A DNA stretch of 55,948 bases, taken from contig BMAT01008799.1 in NCBI GenBank assembly GCA_019649035.1, forward strand, positions 22,830-78,777. The letters run 5' to 3'. The position numbers and the translations under genes were made by a program. The notes below the pieces were generated by a model, which did not search any database, had not been told where the DNA came from, and saw only the letters and a program-made list of their open reading frames with translations. This stretch comes from Elysia marginata. Its lineage: Eukaryota > Mollusca > Gastropoda > Plakobranchidae. How positions within the stretch are numbered: position 1 is the first letter of the stretch; each line of letters begins with the position of its first letter. Below, in pieces: positions 46,300 through 55,948 of the stretch.

Positions 46300-46790
46300 C
46301 ATTCTGGCTTTAAGCACGGTATCGGGAGAAACATGAAGCAGGTTTCATGCCTAAGCGTGTTTGAGCGCAACGCAGACATTTATAACCCAATATTTTTCGT
46401 GAATTGCGGGTATTGTTTCCCTTGTTGATTATTCGTGATAGCGCAGCACAGAGCAATACAGTTGGATTGCTTGCATTAGCCGCTAGTGCTTGCGTTAATG
46501 TCTGAGTGGAATGAGAAATGGAAACCGAGTCAGCCAGTTCAATAGTACACGAGACACAGCACACTGAGCACGCAACTGACCAAGTGACCGGATGGTACCC
46601 ACACTATAATACATTCATTCATCAATTCACTGCCCCCATCCCGCAGGCCATTTAAATGTAGAAAGAATGAGGGGCAAAGGTGACCAGTAACCACAGCCAA
46701 TCTCTTCATAGGCCAAACCGGGCGGCCAGTGGGAAGTGGGAAATGCCGTTAAGTTGTGTGCATGCGCACAGCTGTTGTGTAAGCATCTGC
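46300..46790 (-). promoter_or_regulatory. Candidate CAPN15 promoter / non-coding first-exon region
   Basis: This stretch has clearly more CpG dinucleotides than the surrounding AT-rich DNA. It contains a palindromic NRF1-type site TGTGCATGCGCACA at 46757-46770 and ends at a CT/C tract (46792-46822). It lies about 2.2-2.6 kb upstream of the inferred splice acceptor. The link to CAPN15 is inferred from position and composition only. A minus-strand open frame at 46564-46310 has no recognisable domain and is not called. Confidence 0.3.
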
Positions 46791-46791
46791 C

Positions 46792-46822
46792 TCTCTCTCT
46801 CTCTCGTTCCCCCCCCCCCCCA
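46792..46822. repeat. CT repeat and C run
   Basis: Short (CT)n followed by about 13 C. Confidence 0.85.
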
Positions 46823-47748
46823 CTCTATCACTCATTTGCATTCACAAGGCCAACCGCTGTGAGCCTAAATATGCCAGTAGACTTTTCTTTGTATCTAGGC
46901 ATTCTTGCGGTGTGAAAGATGAGTCATAAAAAAACAAAGCGCAGATGAAACTTGAAACTTTTGACAGTCAGGATTAGAATTTAGATACTATCTGTGTAAT
47001 GAAGCATGTCTGTTTTATGTATGCTCGGTCATTATAAATTATAATTAGAAACTATTTTTATCTTTGCATAAACCTTTGAGAACCATAATAAGTATGAACT
47101 TAATGGTTTTTTAGAGTTAATAGTGGCTAAACCCTCTGAGGAAATCATTTCTAAAGTTATGCCAGATCTGAAAAGCTTGCAAGTTTGTTCTATTCTTTCT
47201 TTTTTTTTATTAGAATACATACACATCCAACTATTAGTATTACAAGTTTGATAAATAGTGCAGTTTTCTTTTTCATTTTGTTTGTTTTGGAAACTTGCTT
47301 TCAAGGAACCTTGAAATTATTTGGATCCAAGATTCACTGTATTGCTGACACAGAAATCATAAATATCTATAAATCTTTTTTGCATACATTTGCTAGACTA
47401 CCGCAAAATGGACACCTGTGGCCCATGGGTTAGGGGTTATAAAAATCAATTAAAAATTTTTAAGTTAAGACTTTGTGTTTTTTTTTAAAGAATTTCCAAT
47501 CACAAGTTGCCACTCTAGCTTGGCCTAAACTTCATGGCAGCAAATTCTATCTGACTTTCAGATATAAAAGGTCTTTTGCAGAGCCTTGCATTACTTTTAA
47601 TAATAACAACAGACATTCACATTACTGACAAAATGAGGAGTAATCAGTTGTGGTACCCCAGTGCAGAAAGCCTGCTAATTTTTCTTTTTCCCCTCTTAGA
47701 TCTAGATCTAAAATTTAAATATTTTAACCAATGAAATACAAGATTTCG

Positions 47749-48031
47749 TCGCCTGAGAACTGCTTTATTCCATCTCCAATTTTGGTAAAATCAGTTTATA
47801 CAATAACATGCCCAATAGCATTAGTGTTAGTGCATTATGATTATAGCTAACAAAAGAAATTTATAAACAAATTTCAGCCTCTCTGCAGAGATATAAAAAA
47901 TACATAATCATTTTTAAAGCAGTTTTTATTTATTTAGCGGACACAGGTAGATCAATTCCTAATTTAAAACGCAATTTTCTCAAAATTACGAAAACTGGAG
48001 ATGGAATATCTGAAAGCAGTTCTCAGGAGAC
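47749..48031. mobile_element. Inverted-repeat element with long imperfect TIRs (~283 bp)
   Basis: Left arm CCTGAGAACTGCTTT then ATTCCATCTCCAATTTTGGTAA (47752-47788) is matched by a right arm (47984-48029) whose complement reads CCTGAGAACTGCTTTCAGAT, ATTCCATCTCCAGTTTTCGTAA. The arms differ by a 5-base insertion and three substitutions. Non-coding interior. Unclassified MITE or foldback element. Confidence 0.7.
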
Positions 48032-48194
48032 AGTTGGCCTCAGGAGACACTGTCAGGTAGCTCATTAGTATCTATAGTCTTCAGCACTCCGATAATAGCT
48101 GCTTTGGGTATATATGGTCTAATAGAAATTCAAATTTATATAGTATAATTAATAACTAGAACTATACCTAAACTGTCTCTCTATAATGTCCTGT

Positions 48195-48420
48195 TTGATT
48201 GCACTAAATGTAGTCTAGATTAGATCTAGATCTAGAGCCAGTAGGGGCCTATCTACATTTTACATAGTTAGTGACTAGATCTAGATCTAGATCTATAGAA
48301 TCTAAATCTAGATATAGATCTAGGCCTAAATCTATTCTATATTTCTAGAGTCAATAACAATGCCTTCATTGGTAGATCTAGGATTTGACAGCATAAATAG
48401 ATCTTGAGTCTAGATATTAT
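48195..48420. repeat. AGATCTAG-rich self-complementary tract
   Basis: Repeated TAGATCTAGATC units, locally near-perfect tandem palindromes (48272-48295), with degenerate copies through 48420. A similar zone is at 36750-36960. Confidence 0.8.
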
Positions 48421-49031
48421 TTCCTCATGGCAAATTAAGCTCAAAGAAGCCTCATTACCAAAATAATGGTTCCAGTTGAGTTTATGTCATTTTGTGACGG
48501 TGTTTGCATTCACCTGAGGAAGCGATTTTTCTTGGTTTTCCACATAGATCTATATCTGAATTATTCTGATTTCACAAGTAAACATGGGGATAGTTTTTAG
48601 TTCGCAAGGCAAGCGCCCGATGATTGTTACTATAAATAGATCAATGGGGCGGGCCAGGCTCTCTCCGTGTCTAAGCTCTCTCGTCACAACAATGTGGACT
48701 ATCAAATTTAATGCAAAATTTTAATGAGTTCTTTAATAAAGATGCAAAACCTAGTTTTGAGATAATACTATTGATAGGTTTGAAAGTTTGGTGGATGTTC
48801 AAAAGTCATTTTTTTTATTTACGATACAGCGCCAAAAGTTTTTCTGAATAGTTTTAACACCTGATTCATATTGATTGTTTATGTTTTTAATTGGTAGGCT
48901 ATGGTTGCTAAGGACTCCTAAGTCCACAACTTTGATGTTTAAATGCAATTTTCTTTTCTTTCTGAAATATCAAAAGTCATAACCCTGCCGATTTAAAACA
49001 GCTAATATTTCACACAATTGAGTTAGAGCTA

Positions 49032-50872
49032 AACAAGACCCCTCAAGGTTCAAATCAATTGACAAAGAAATTAAGAAAATGTGCAATGAGGCAAAAGAAG
49101 ACTGGATAAATGGACAATGCAAAGAAATTGAAGATTGCAAAAAAAGCAGACAATGCATACATGCATCAAAAGATCAACGACATTGCCAGCAAGAAAAGGA
49201 CAGCTCAAGGTGGATGTATAAAATCAAAAGATGGGAAAATCTTGATGGAAACTGCGGAGATACTAGAAAGATGGTCAGAGTATATCCAAGAGCTCTTTTA
49301 TGATGAAAGAGGACAACAACCTGAGACCCAAAAGCCAATAGAAGGTCCACCTATTCTAAAAGCAGAAGTTGAGAAAACAATCAATGATATGAAAAATGGT
49401 AAAGCAGCAGGGCCAGACCAATTCCCCATTGAATTATTGCAAGCACTTGGCAACTGGGGTATATATCAACTAACAAAGCTACTCAACAGGATATATGACA
49501 CAGGCAATATCCCCAAAGACATGTTGATATCCACATCCATCACACTCCAGAAAAAACCGGGAGCTACAGAATGTGAAAACCACAGAACAATCAGCCTCAT
49601 GAGTCACACACTCAAACTTCTTTTGAAAATTCTACTAACAAGAATCCGAAGCAAAATCAAACCTGAAATATCGGAGACACAGTTCGGTTTCGTTGCAAAT
49701 AAAGGCACAACCAATGTCATTTTTACTATGATGATGCTCATGGAGAGGTGCATAGAAACCCAGAAAGACCTATATCTATGCTTTATTGACTACTCCAAAG
49801 CATTTGATAAAGTAAGGCATGAATAATTATTCCACATACTGGACAGTCTGGACATTGATGGCAAAGATCTTAGAATACTGAAAACCCTCTACTGAAAACA
49901 AACAGCTACAGTTACAGTAGGAGGAGAGCATAGTGAAGAAACACAAATCACCCGTGGAGTCCGACAAGGATGCATCCTCTCACCAGACTTATTCAATCTT
50001 TACAGTGAGATGATTCTTAGAGAGCTTGATAACATCCAAGGCATTGGACTAGGTGGACACAACATCAACAATATAAGATATGCAGATGATACTGTGTTAA
50101 TTGCACAGTCAGAACAGTCTCTACAAAAAATGCTGGATATTGTCGTAATGGAAAGTGAAATAAAAGGACTGTCCCTGAATATTGCGAAGACAGAAAGCAT
50201 GACTATATCAAAGAAGCCCCAAGCACCATCATGCAAAATTAGGAGTAATGGAACACAAGTCAAACAAGTTAATCAGTTCAAGTATCTGGGATATATGTTG
50301 ACATCTGATGGAAAATGTGAAACCGAGATAAGAAAGCGAATAATCACATCAAAAACAACCTTCAAATAGCTGTCGCCACTCATGACCAACAGAAGTATAC
50401 ACATGGATACAAAAATAGGAATTTTAAAAGCATATGTTTGGTCTGTTCTTATATATGGCTGCGAATGCTGGACAATGAACAACACTCTTAAGAAAAAAAA
50501 TAGAAGCGGCAGAGATGTGGTTTATTAGGAGAATATTAAAAGTGTCGTGGAAAGATAAAAAGACCAACGACGAGGTACTTGATATGGCAAATACAGGAAG
50601 ATCACTTTACTGCACAATCAGAAGAAGACAAATGAAGTTCACAGGCCATATCTACAGAGCACGAGGGATTGAGCATCGCGCAATGACAGGGAAGATCAAT
50701 GGAAAGAAAAGCCGTGGACGCCAAAGAACAACTTATGTCGACAGTCTAAACTCCTGGGCAAACCTGGAGCATCATACAAGAAGCCAGTTCATGAGGTCCT
50801 CTTGTGAGCGACAGATTTGGAAAACCATGACCGTCAATGCCTGCTCCAGACACGGCACCTGATGATGATGAT
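49032..50872 (+). mobile_element. 5'-truncated LINE A with 12-bp TSD and (TGA)n tail, inside the gypsy element
   Basis: Flanked by GAGTTAGAGCTA at 49020-49031 and 50873-50884. It encodes the ORF2 C-terminal half: NDMKNGKAAGPDQFPIELLQ, YLCFIDYSKAFDKVRHE, GVRQGCILSPDLFNLYSEM, the intact catalytic RYADDTVLIA (about 50080-50105), FKYLGYMLTSDGKCE and a final RHGT before TGATGATGATGATGA. It is inactive: stops TAA 49824-49826, TGA 49894-49896 and TAG 50367-50369, plus frameshifts in two A runs (about 49139-49145 and 50492-50499). The tail and domain order fit a non-LTR element; the exact clade is uncertain. Confidence 0.92.
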
Positions 50873-51330
50873 GAGTTAGAGCTAGTGCTTCCTTTTCTAT
50901 TTGAGCGTAACGAGTTTCAGTAGAGGTGAGTGACCCACTGTGTAGTTACCTGAATGCGTATAATACATGTACTGGATTCCATGCATTTTCATTCTTTGAT
51001 TTCTGTAGCAGAACAGCTCCCAAACCATACTTTCATGCATCTGCAGTTTCTTTTCTTGCACTGTAGTGTGCCAACAATGGTGTTTGGGTCATGATTGCTT
51101 TGATCTTGGTTATTGCTTCTTGGTCATCTTTGTTCCACTCCCATTGTGATTCTTTCTTTAAAAAGCCCCCTAAGAGGTTTGGTTACATCTGTCAGAGATT
51201 GTGCAAACTTTCCTACATGGTTTACCATTCCTAGAAATCTTCGCAGCTCTGTCAAGTTTGTTGGATCCGCCATCTCATTTATAGCTTCAGTTTTTTTTCT
51301 GGGTCGATCTGGATCCCTTCAGCTGAAATT

Positions 51331-52663
51331 CACTCACTCACTCAGTCTGTCGACCTGCGGTGTCGTCGGGGGGATCTGAGGGCAGAAGAATCAGTTTTCT
51401 GTCGCCATTCATCTCTGTCTGAGGCTGACCTGACCAGTTCGTACGTTGCCATTCCGGTCCATTCCTTGATGTTATCACACCAAGCCTTCTTTTGTCGTCC
51501 TCGTCTGCGCTTGCCTTCCACTGTGCCCTGGAGAATTGTCATGGAAAGGCTGTCGTGTCTGGTGACGTGTCCAAACCAAGCCAGTTTCCGCCGTTTCACT
51601 GTCGCCAGTAAAGGAACTTGCGGGCTAACATATGCAACGACTAATTCGCGGACAGACTCGTTCGTTACGTGATCTTTGTACGAGATACGGAGTAGCTTCC
51701 TCAGGCACTTGTTTTCAAAAACCTGTATCCGTCTCTGCGTATCTGCCAGTAGCGTCCACGTTTCACACCCGTATGTTAGTATGGAGCTTACAAGGGACCT
51801 GAAGAGTTTGTGTTTCGCCTTGAAGCTAATGGAGCTCTTCCAGATTTTTCCGAGCTTGGCGAACGCTGCTGTTGCCAAAGCTATTCGAGTGCGAACTTCA
51901 ACAGTCGAGCTTCCGTCCTCATGCAAGGTGGCACCCAAATATTTAAATTTATGTACCAACTCCAGGGGTTCGTCGTCCATGGTTATGGAGGCATCGTTGA
52001 CCCTCTCGCTAATGACCATGACTTTGGACTTCTCTGAGCTCACTTCCATTCCAAAAACTTTGGAAGAAGCCACCAGTCTGTCGGTCAGGACCTGTAATTC
52101 GGCTTGTGATCCGGCTATTAGGTCAATGTCATCAGCAAAACGTAGATTGCATACTGGTCTTCCGCCAATGGAGATTGTTGGATTGTGTTGGTGCAGAGTG
52201 TCCTGCATTATCCGCTCGAGAAATATATTGAAGAGCACAGGAGAGAGGAGACAGCCCTGTCTAACGCCAACCGTCGTCTTGAAAGAGTTTCCTATGGTGT
52301 TGTTCAGGAAAACTGCTGAGTTTGAGTTCATGTATAGGGATTCTATAGTTTTAACGAGTCCTTCATCGATGTTGAATCCTCTCAATACATGCCACAGTCC
52401 GTCGTGCCACACCCTGTCAAAGGCTTTCTTGAAATCTATAAAATTGTGGAACAGGTCGTGTTGGTGCTGCATATGCTTTTCTATGAGGATCCTGCAGTTA
52501 AAGATCTGTTATACTGTACTACGGCCTGCTCGGAAGCCAGCTTGTTCCTCCGCGAGAATTTCCTCCGCCTTTGGCTTTGGCTACAATATGACTCGAAGCA
52601 TTACTTTGCTGGGGTGGCTGATAAGGCTGATAGTCCTGTAGTTGTTGCATAGTCTTAAACTGC
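51331..52663 (-). mobile_element. 5'-truncated LINE B with 8-bp TSD and (TGAG)n tail, inside the gypsy element
   Basis: Flanked on the + strand by CTGAAATT at 51323-51330 and 52664-52671. Minus-strand order: LCNNYRTISLISHPSKVMLR (from about 52650), AEEQAGFRAGRSTV followed by one in-frame TAA (about 52510), then an uninterrupted 376-codon frame to 51342 and a TGAGTGAGTGAGTGA tail. It was inserted in the gypsy reading frame between RT and RNase H, in the same orientation as its host. Confidence 0.92.
51342..52472 (-). CDS. LINE B reverse transcriptase fragment (376 codons open)
   Basis: Longest open frame of the window. It contains FIDFKKAFDRVWHDGLW, GVRQGCLLSPVLFNIFLERI, the catalytic FADDIDLIAG, KSKVMVIS, FKYLGATLHEDG, LTYGCETWTLL and KLAWFGHVTRHDSL, then GRQKKAWCDNIKEW. 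This is the RT palm, thumb and C-terminal region of a non-LTR retrotransposon. The first Met is internal to a longer ancestral ORF that is cut by a TAA about 14 codons upstream and truncated at 52663. It lacks the endonuclease, so it is not autonomous. Its open state implies a recent insertion. Confidence 0.9.
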   Translation of the reverse strand: MQHQHDLFHNFIDFKKAFDRVWHDGLWHVLRGFNIDEGLVKTIESLYMNSNSAVFLNNTIGNSFKTTVGVRQGCLLSPVLFNIFLERIMQDTLHQHNPTISIGGRPVCNLRFADDIDLIAGSQAELQVLTDRLVASSKVFGMEVSSEKSKVMVISERVNDASITMDDEPLELVHKFKYLGATLHEDGSSTVEVRTRIALATAAFAKLGKIWKSSISFKAKHKLFRSLVSSILTYGCETWTLLADTQRRIQVFENKCLRKLLRISYKDHVTNESVRELVVAYVSPQVPLLATVKRRKLAWFGHVTRHDSLSMTILQGTVEGKRRRGRQKKAWCDNIKEWTGMATYELVRSASDRDEWRQKTDSSALRSPRRHRRSTD

Positions 52664-54249
52664 CTGAAATTATTTGGCCTAAAAACTTGACTTTCTCTTA
52701 AGAAAATGAGCATTTGCTGTTCAGTCTCACTCAAGCTTTCTTGAGTCTTTGAAGAACTTCACTTACTCTTGAGTCATGCTCTTTTTTTTTAGTTTCACCT
52801 GTTCTTAGAATGTCGCCACTATCACATATGACACCTGGTAAGTCATCCACTAGCTGCGACATCTAATCTCTTTGTGGAACAGTTCCGGACCATGAGATTC
52901 CAAATGGAAGTCGCTTATAACAGAATTTACCAAAAGGTGTAATAAATGTTGTCAATGTTTGAGACTCTTCAGCTAATGGCATCTGATGGAAACCTGAATT
53001 CCAGTCAAGCTTTGTGAATAGCTTTCCTCCAGCTAATCTTGTCAGCAATTCTTCGGTTAAGGGAAGTGAGAAGTTCTCTCTTTTCACTCCTTCATTGAGT
53101 TTTGTCACATCCGCGCAGAGACGTATTTTCCCCATTTGCCTTGGGCACGACAATCAAACCAGAGCACCAGTCCGTCGGTTCTGTTACTTGCTTGATGATA
53201 CCTTGTTCTTGCAACTTCTGTAGTTCTATTTCTACATCTTTTCTCAGTGGCACTGGGTACCCTCCTGGGTGTAAAAATCTTGTGAGAAACCACATCACCT
53301 TTAAGCTGAATTTTTTTTTTCAATTTGTAGCTTGCCCAGACCAGACAAAAGTTCTGGAAATTCTTTCTTGAAATCCACTGACTCTTGTGCAGCCTTGGCA
53401 TTGTTTATTCTTTGCAGAAGATTCAACGCCCCAATTGCTGGTCTGCCCAAGAGTGGCTGTTCCAAGCCCTGGATCACATAAATCTCCTCTTGACACTTTC
53501 TTTTGTTTTTTTGTAAAATTGGCTTTGGTTTTTTTCCCAAAAATTTAGTTCTTCATTTCCTGGGCCTAGGGGTTTTTAGATGTCTTCTCAGTGATTACTT
53601 TCTTTGGAACTTTCACCGAAGGGGTGGCAGTCACTGCTGCCCCTGTGTGAATCTTGAAAATGACTTCTTTTCCATCTACTAGGAAATTGACGTTCCATTC
53701 ATTACTTCCTTTTGCATCTTTTAATAGGCCTATCATAGCTGGATATTCATAATTTTCTAAGTCGTCTTGAATGTTGACCTTCTTTTTGGATCTACACATA
53801 ATTATAATGCCCGACTTTGTGGCATTTGCGGCATTTTTCATGAAATGCTGGACATTCATTCTTATTAAGATATCGACCACATCTCTAGCATGGAGTAGAG
53901 GGTGTTTGTACTGGATTATATTTATGAAAAGATCCGGGTTTAAAAGCTTTTTTCATAGGATATTTGCTGCCTTGTCCTATCTGAGGGACACTAGAGCTAG
54001 CCATTTTTTAAATCTGGCTTTGGGCTGTTTCTCCAGCTCTGCAGATGTTTAAGCATTTTTGTTGGTCTAAATCTTTGTCCTCTAACAGCTTTTCCCTTGT
54101 TTTGTCATTAGTTATTCTATGACAATCATATCGATGATCATCCGACCCTCCTCCTTGAACTTTGAAAATACATAGCTTTGCGATCTGTCACAAATCTGTG
54201 ACATAATTGTCAATTGTCCCCCCTTTCACTTGGTTCCAAGAAGCAACAA

Positions 54250-54930
54250 ACATTATAAATTCGAGTCAAGCAGGGTTCAGAACCCTCAGATCAACAGAAG
54301 ACCAAATCCTACGAGCTGCACAATCCGTGAGTGATGGCTTCAACAAAAGAAAACCACCCTTAAAAACTCTCCTCGTGTTGATAGATTTTGCTAGAGCATT
54401 TGACAAAGTGTAGAAAGCGGCTCTGTACCATAAAATGGCCAAACTTAACATACCAAAATAGTGCATCGAATGGATCAAAGCCTTCTTGTGCAACCGATGA
54501 GCTAAGGTTGAATTTGAGAACATAGGAAGTTAATATAAACTGTTTAGAGATGGCCTGTCGCAAGGAACAGTCCTTTCACCCATACTGTTTCGAATGTGTT
54601 ATTTAGTCGACATTGACAAAAAGATCGCTGAGAACTGTGAAACAAATTTATTTGCAAAAGATCTTGTCACTTTGGAAGAAATCGAAGAAATTACATACAA
54701 ATCATACGAAAAGTTTTTCAGACTACCGGAACACAACCCACAAAACAACATGACCATCAAAAGTCAAGAAAAACGACCGAAAGCGTCATCATTGAGAACC
54801 GAAATTGAAATACTGTCCGAAAAGCATGGCCTAAATTCTTAGCCGAGAGATCACCTAACACCCGTAACAAACATTGCGCCTTGGGAAAAATATAAAAGCG
54901 TCAAGGGAAAGACCAGACATTTTACTTTTT
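54250..54930 (+). pseudogene. LINE C remnant with internal deletion, abutting gypsy gag
   Basis: The + strand reads SSQAGFRTLRSTEDQILRAA, LLVLIDFARAFDKV then a stop (54412), IEWIKAFLCNR, FRDGLSQGTVLSPILF and LFAKD (about 54640-54655, canonical FADD). It then jumps directly to a C-terminal type segment FFRLPEHNPQNN...LTPVTNIAPWEKY (54700-54890). The expected 200-plus residues between are missing, so this is an internally deleted, catalytically dead copy. Its left edge lies at the gypsy gag sequence around 54245-54260. Confidence 0.75.
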
Positions 54931-55948
54931 TTTTACCTCATTTTTTCCACCTTTGAGTAGGAGAATCAATGTATGAGTTTACATCTTAATTTCTATAGAA
55001 TAGGGAAAACAAGTTATTTAATTTCATGTTTCAAATAATGGAAAAGAGATTTGTTCATCGATAACATAATAATTGTATTAATTTTAATGAAGTAACCGGT
55101 ACATCGGACATGACTTGTTTTTCCTTTGACGCCTTCATTGGTTAACGTTACGCTTAATAACTCACTTGCAGTGGAAAAAAAGTGATGAAGAAATGAAAAA
55201 GGGCAGAAGGAGCTTTGAAACAACTACCCACTGCTGTTATAGAATTATGGATAGGTGGTTCTGTTAAAGACGCTACTGAATAATCATGAAGGAGGTGGTG
55301 TGGATAAATCCCGTCAAGAGAAAGAAATGTCGCTGCCGGTAGGTAATGTTCCAGTTGTAGAACCGAACTTATTGCAATCAATGCCGAGTTAGACTGCCTC
55401 ACCGAAAATAAAGACAGGCTGGACTTAAAATATGTACCGACTCTCAATCCTAAGGAAGAGGTTTATTAGGGCAAGTTTACGCTCTAAACAACCTGGGTTA
55501 GACCACCACGATAGTAAAACAAATCTAAATAAATAAAGAACTTAACCAGAGAGTTGGCAATCTAAATCAATAGTTTATGTATTATCGTAAATAAAATATC
55601 CAATAATAATTGAATAAAAGGTATAAAAGGTGAATTCAGGTAATCACATAAATGGAGGATATAAGGAAAGACAGGCATAGAGTAGAGTTCAAATAAGATT
55701 ATAGAGCAAACAACTGCAACAAGAACTCCCAAATTACCACAAAAAATGCTAACCCAAGTTACACAAACCCAAAAAGCCAATCACCGACGATAATAGAATA
55801 ACATTAGTTTGGTCAGATATTAACGTTCGTTTTACCATAGGCCTACAGTGGCCTAGCTCCAACCTCATTGACATACAAAGGGAAGCTACTGTTTAATTTG
55901 AGTGGTCACTAACAAACTGTGAATAACTGTTCTTATATAAAAGAACTT
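54931..55948. other. Gene-free window end
   Basis: AT-rich. A minus-strand open frame at 55447-55154 has no recognisable domain. The + strand reads NKDRLDLKYVPTLNPKEEVY near 55400-55467, but I do not recognise it. Confidence 0.45.

Larger units (their letters stand above)
48965..54245 (-). pseudogene. Ty3/gypsy-type LTR retrotransposon, broken and twice interrupted
   Basis: Reading 5' to 3' on the minus strand: the end of gag (REKLLEDKDLDQQKCLNICR, about 54090-54030); a zinc-knuckle region (CRKCHKVGH, about 53835-53810) with its last Cys lost to a 2-bp deletion; a protease motif reading HTG instead of DTG (His codon 53649-53647); RT blocks EQGIIKQVTEPTDWCSG and LFTKLDWNSGFHQMPLAEES (about 53210-52980); the RT catalytic pair changed to Gly-Asp (52817-52812); and an RNase H block with YGLGAVLLQ and RYAQIEKEALAL (about 51020-50886). 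Several frameshifts, for example an extra G at 53133-53130. No LTRs were recognised. LINE insertions occupy 51331-52663 and 49032-50872. Dead copy. Confidence 0.85.

Noticed and set aside
46310-46564. 84-codon minus-strand frame in the candidate promoter region
   Set aside because: No homology recognised; the stop upstream of the CAPN15 ATG shows it cannot be an N-terminal extension in frame.
51676-52641. 321-codon + strand frame
   Set aside because: Antisense shadow of the LINE B reverse transcriptase.
55154-55447. 97-codon minus-strand frame and antisense text near the window end
   Set aside because: No domain; could be an eroded repeat but nothing identifiable.
1-55948. CRISPR arrays, operons, phage or plasmid features
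   Set aside because: The window is eukaryotic with spliceosomal introns; no regularly spaced repeat-spacer structure was seen.

Overview
This is a eukaryotic, AT-rich, intron-containing genomic window. Long CT/TCTG microsatellites, AGATCTAG-rich low-complexity tracts, tRNA-derived SINEs and many decayed LINEs suggest an invertebrate, most likely a gastropod mollusc. The species is inferred from texture only and is not proven by the sequence.

The only host protein-coding gene I can support lies on the minus strand at 30344-44098. It is a complete calpain-15 / small optic lobes (SOL) homologue with 12 coding exons that join in phase throughout and encode 913 residues. The protein has four RanBP2-type zinc fingers, a calpain protease core with an intact Cys-His-Asn triad (C390, H553, N573) and a C-terminal SOL-homology region. 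An in-frame stop just upstream of the ATG and a strong 3' splice site at 44169/44170 imply a further non-coding 5' exon. A CpG-bearing, NRF1-site-containing stretch near 46.3-46.8 kb is a candidate promoter.

Layout. 1-30 kb is gene-poor: pyrimidine-rich microsatellites, an L1/Tx1-like and a CR1/L2-like LINE remnant, three copies of one SINE family, a piggyBac-like MITE (431 bp, 14-bp perfect terminal inverted repeats, TTAA on one side), a pair of ~300-bp direct repeats and a G-quadruplex-capable C/G tract. 30-44 kb is the calpain-15 gene; its introns carry hAT-like TIR elements beginning CAGGGATG, a SINE with an 11-bp target-site duplication, and a 5-N assembly gap. 44-48 kb is upstream flank with two further short inverted-repeat elements. 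49-55 kb is a transposon nest: a broken Ty3/gypsy-type LTR element on the minus strand has been hit by two 5'-truncated LINEs in opposite orientations, each with a recognisable target-site duplication, and a third, internally deleted LINE abuts its gag end.

I found no operon, CRISPR array, functional tRNA/rRNA gene or clearly new molecular system. The most informative observations are the full calpain-15 exon model, the datable transposon nest, and the families of small TIR elements in and around the gene.
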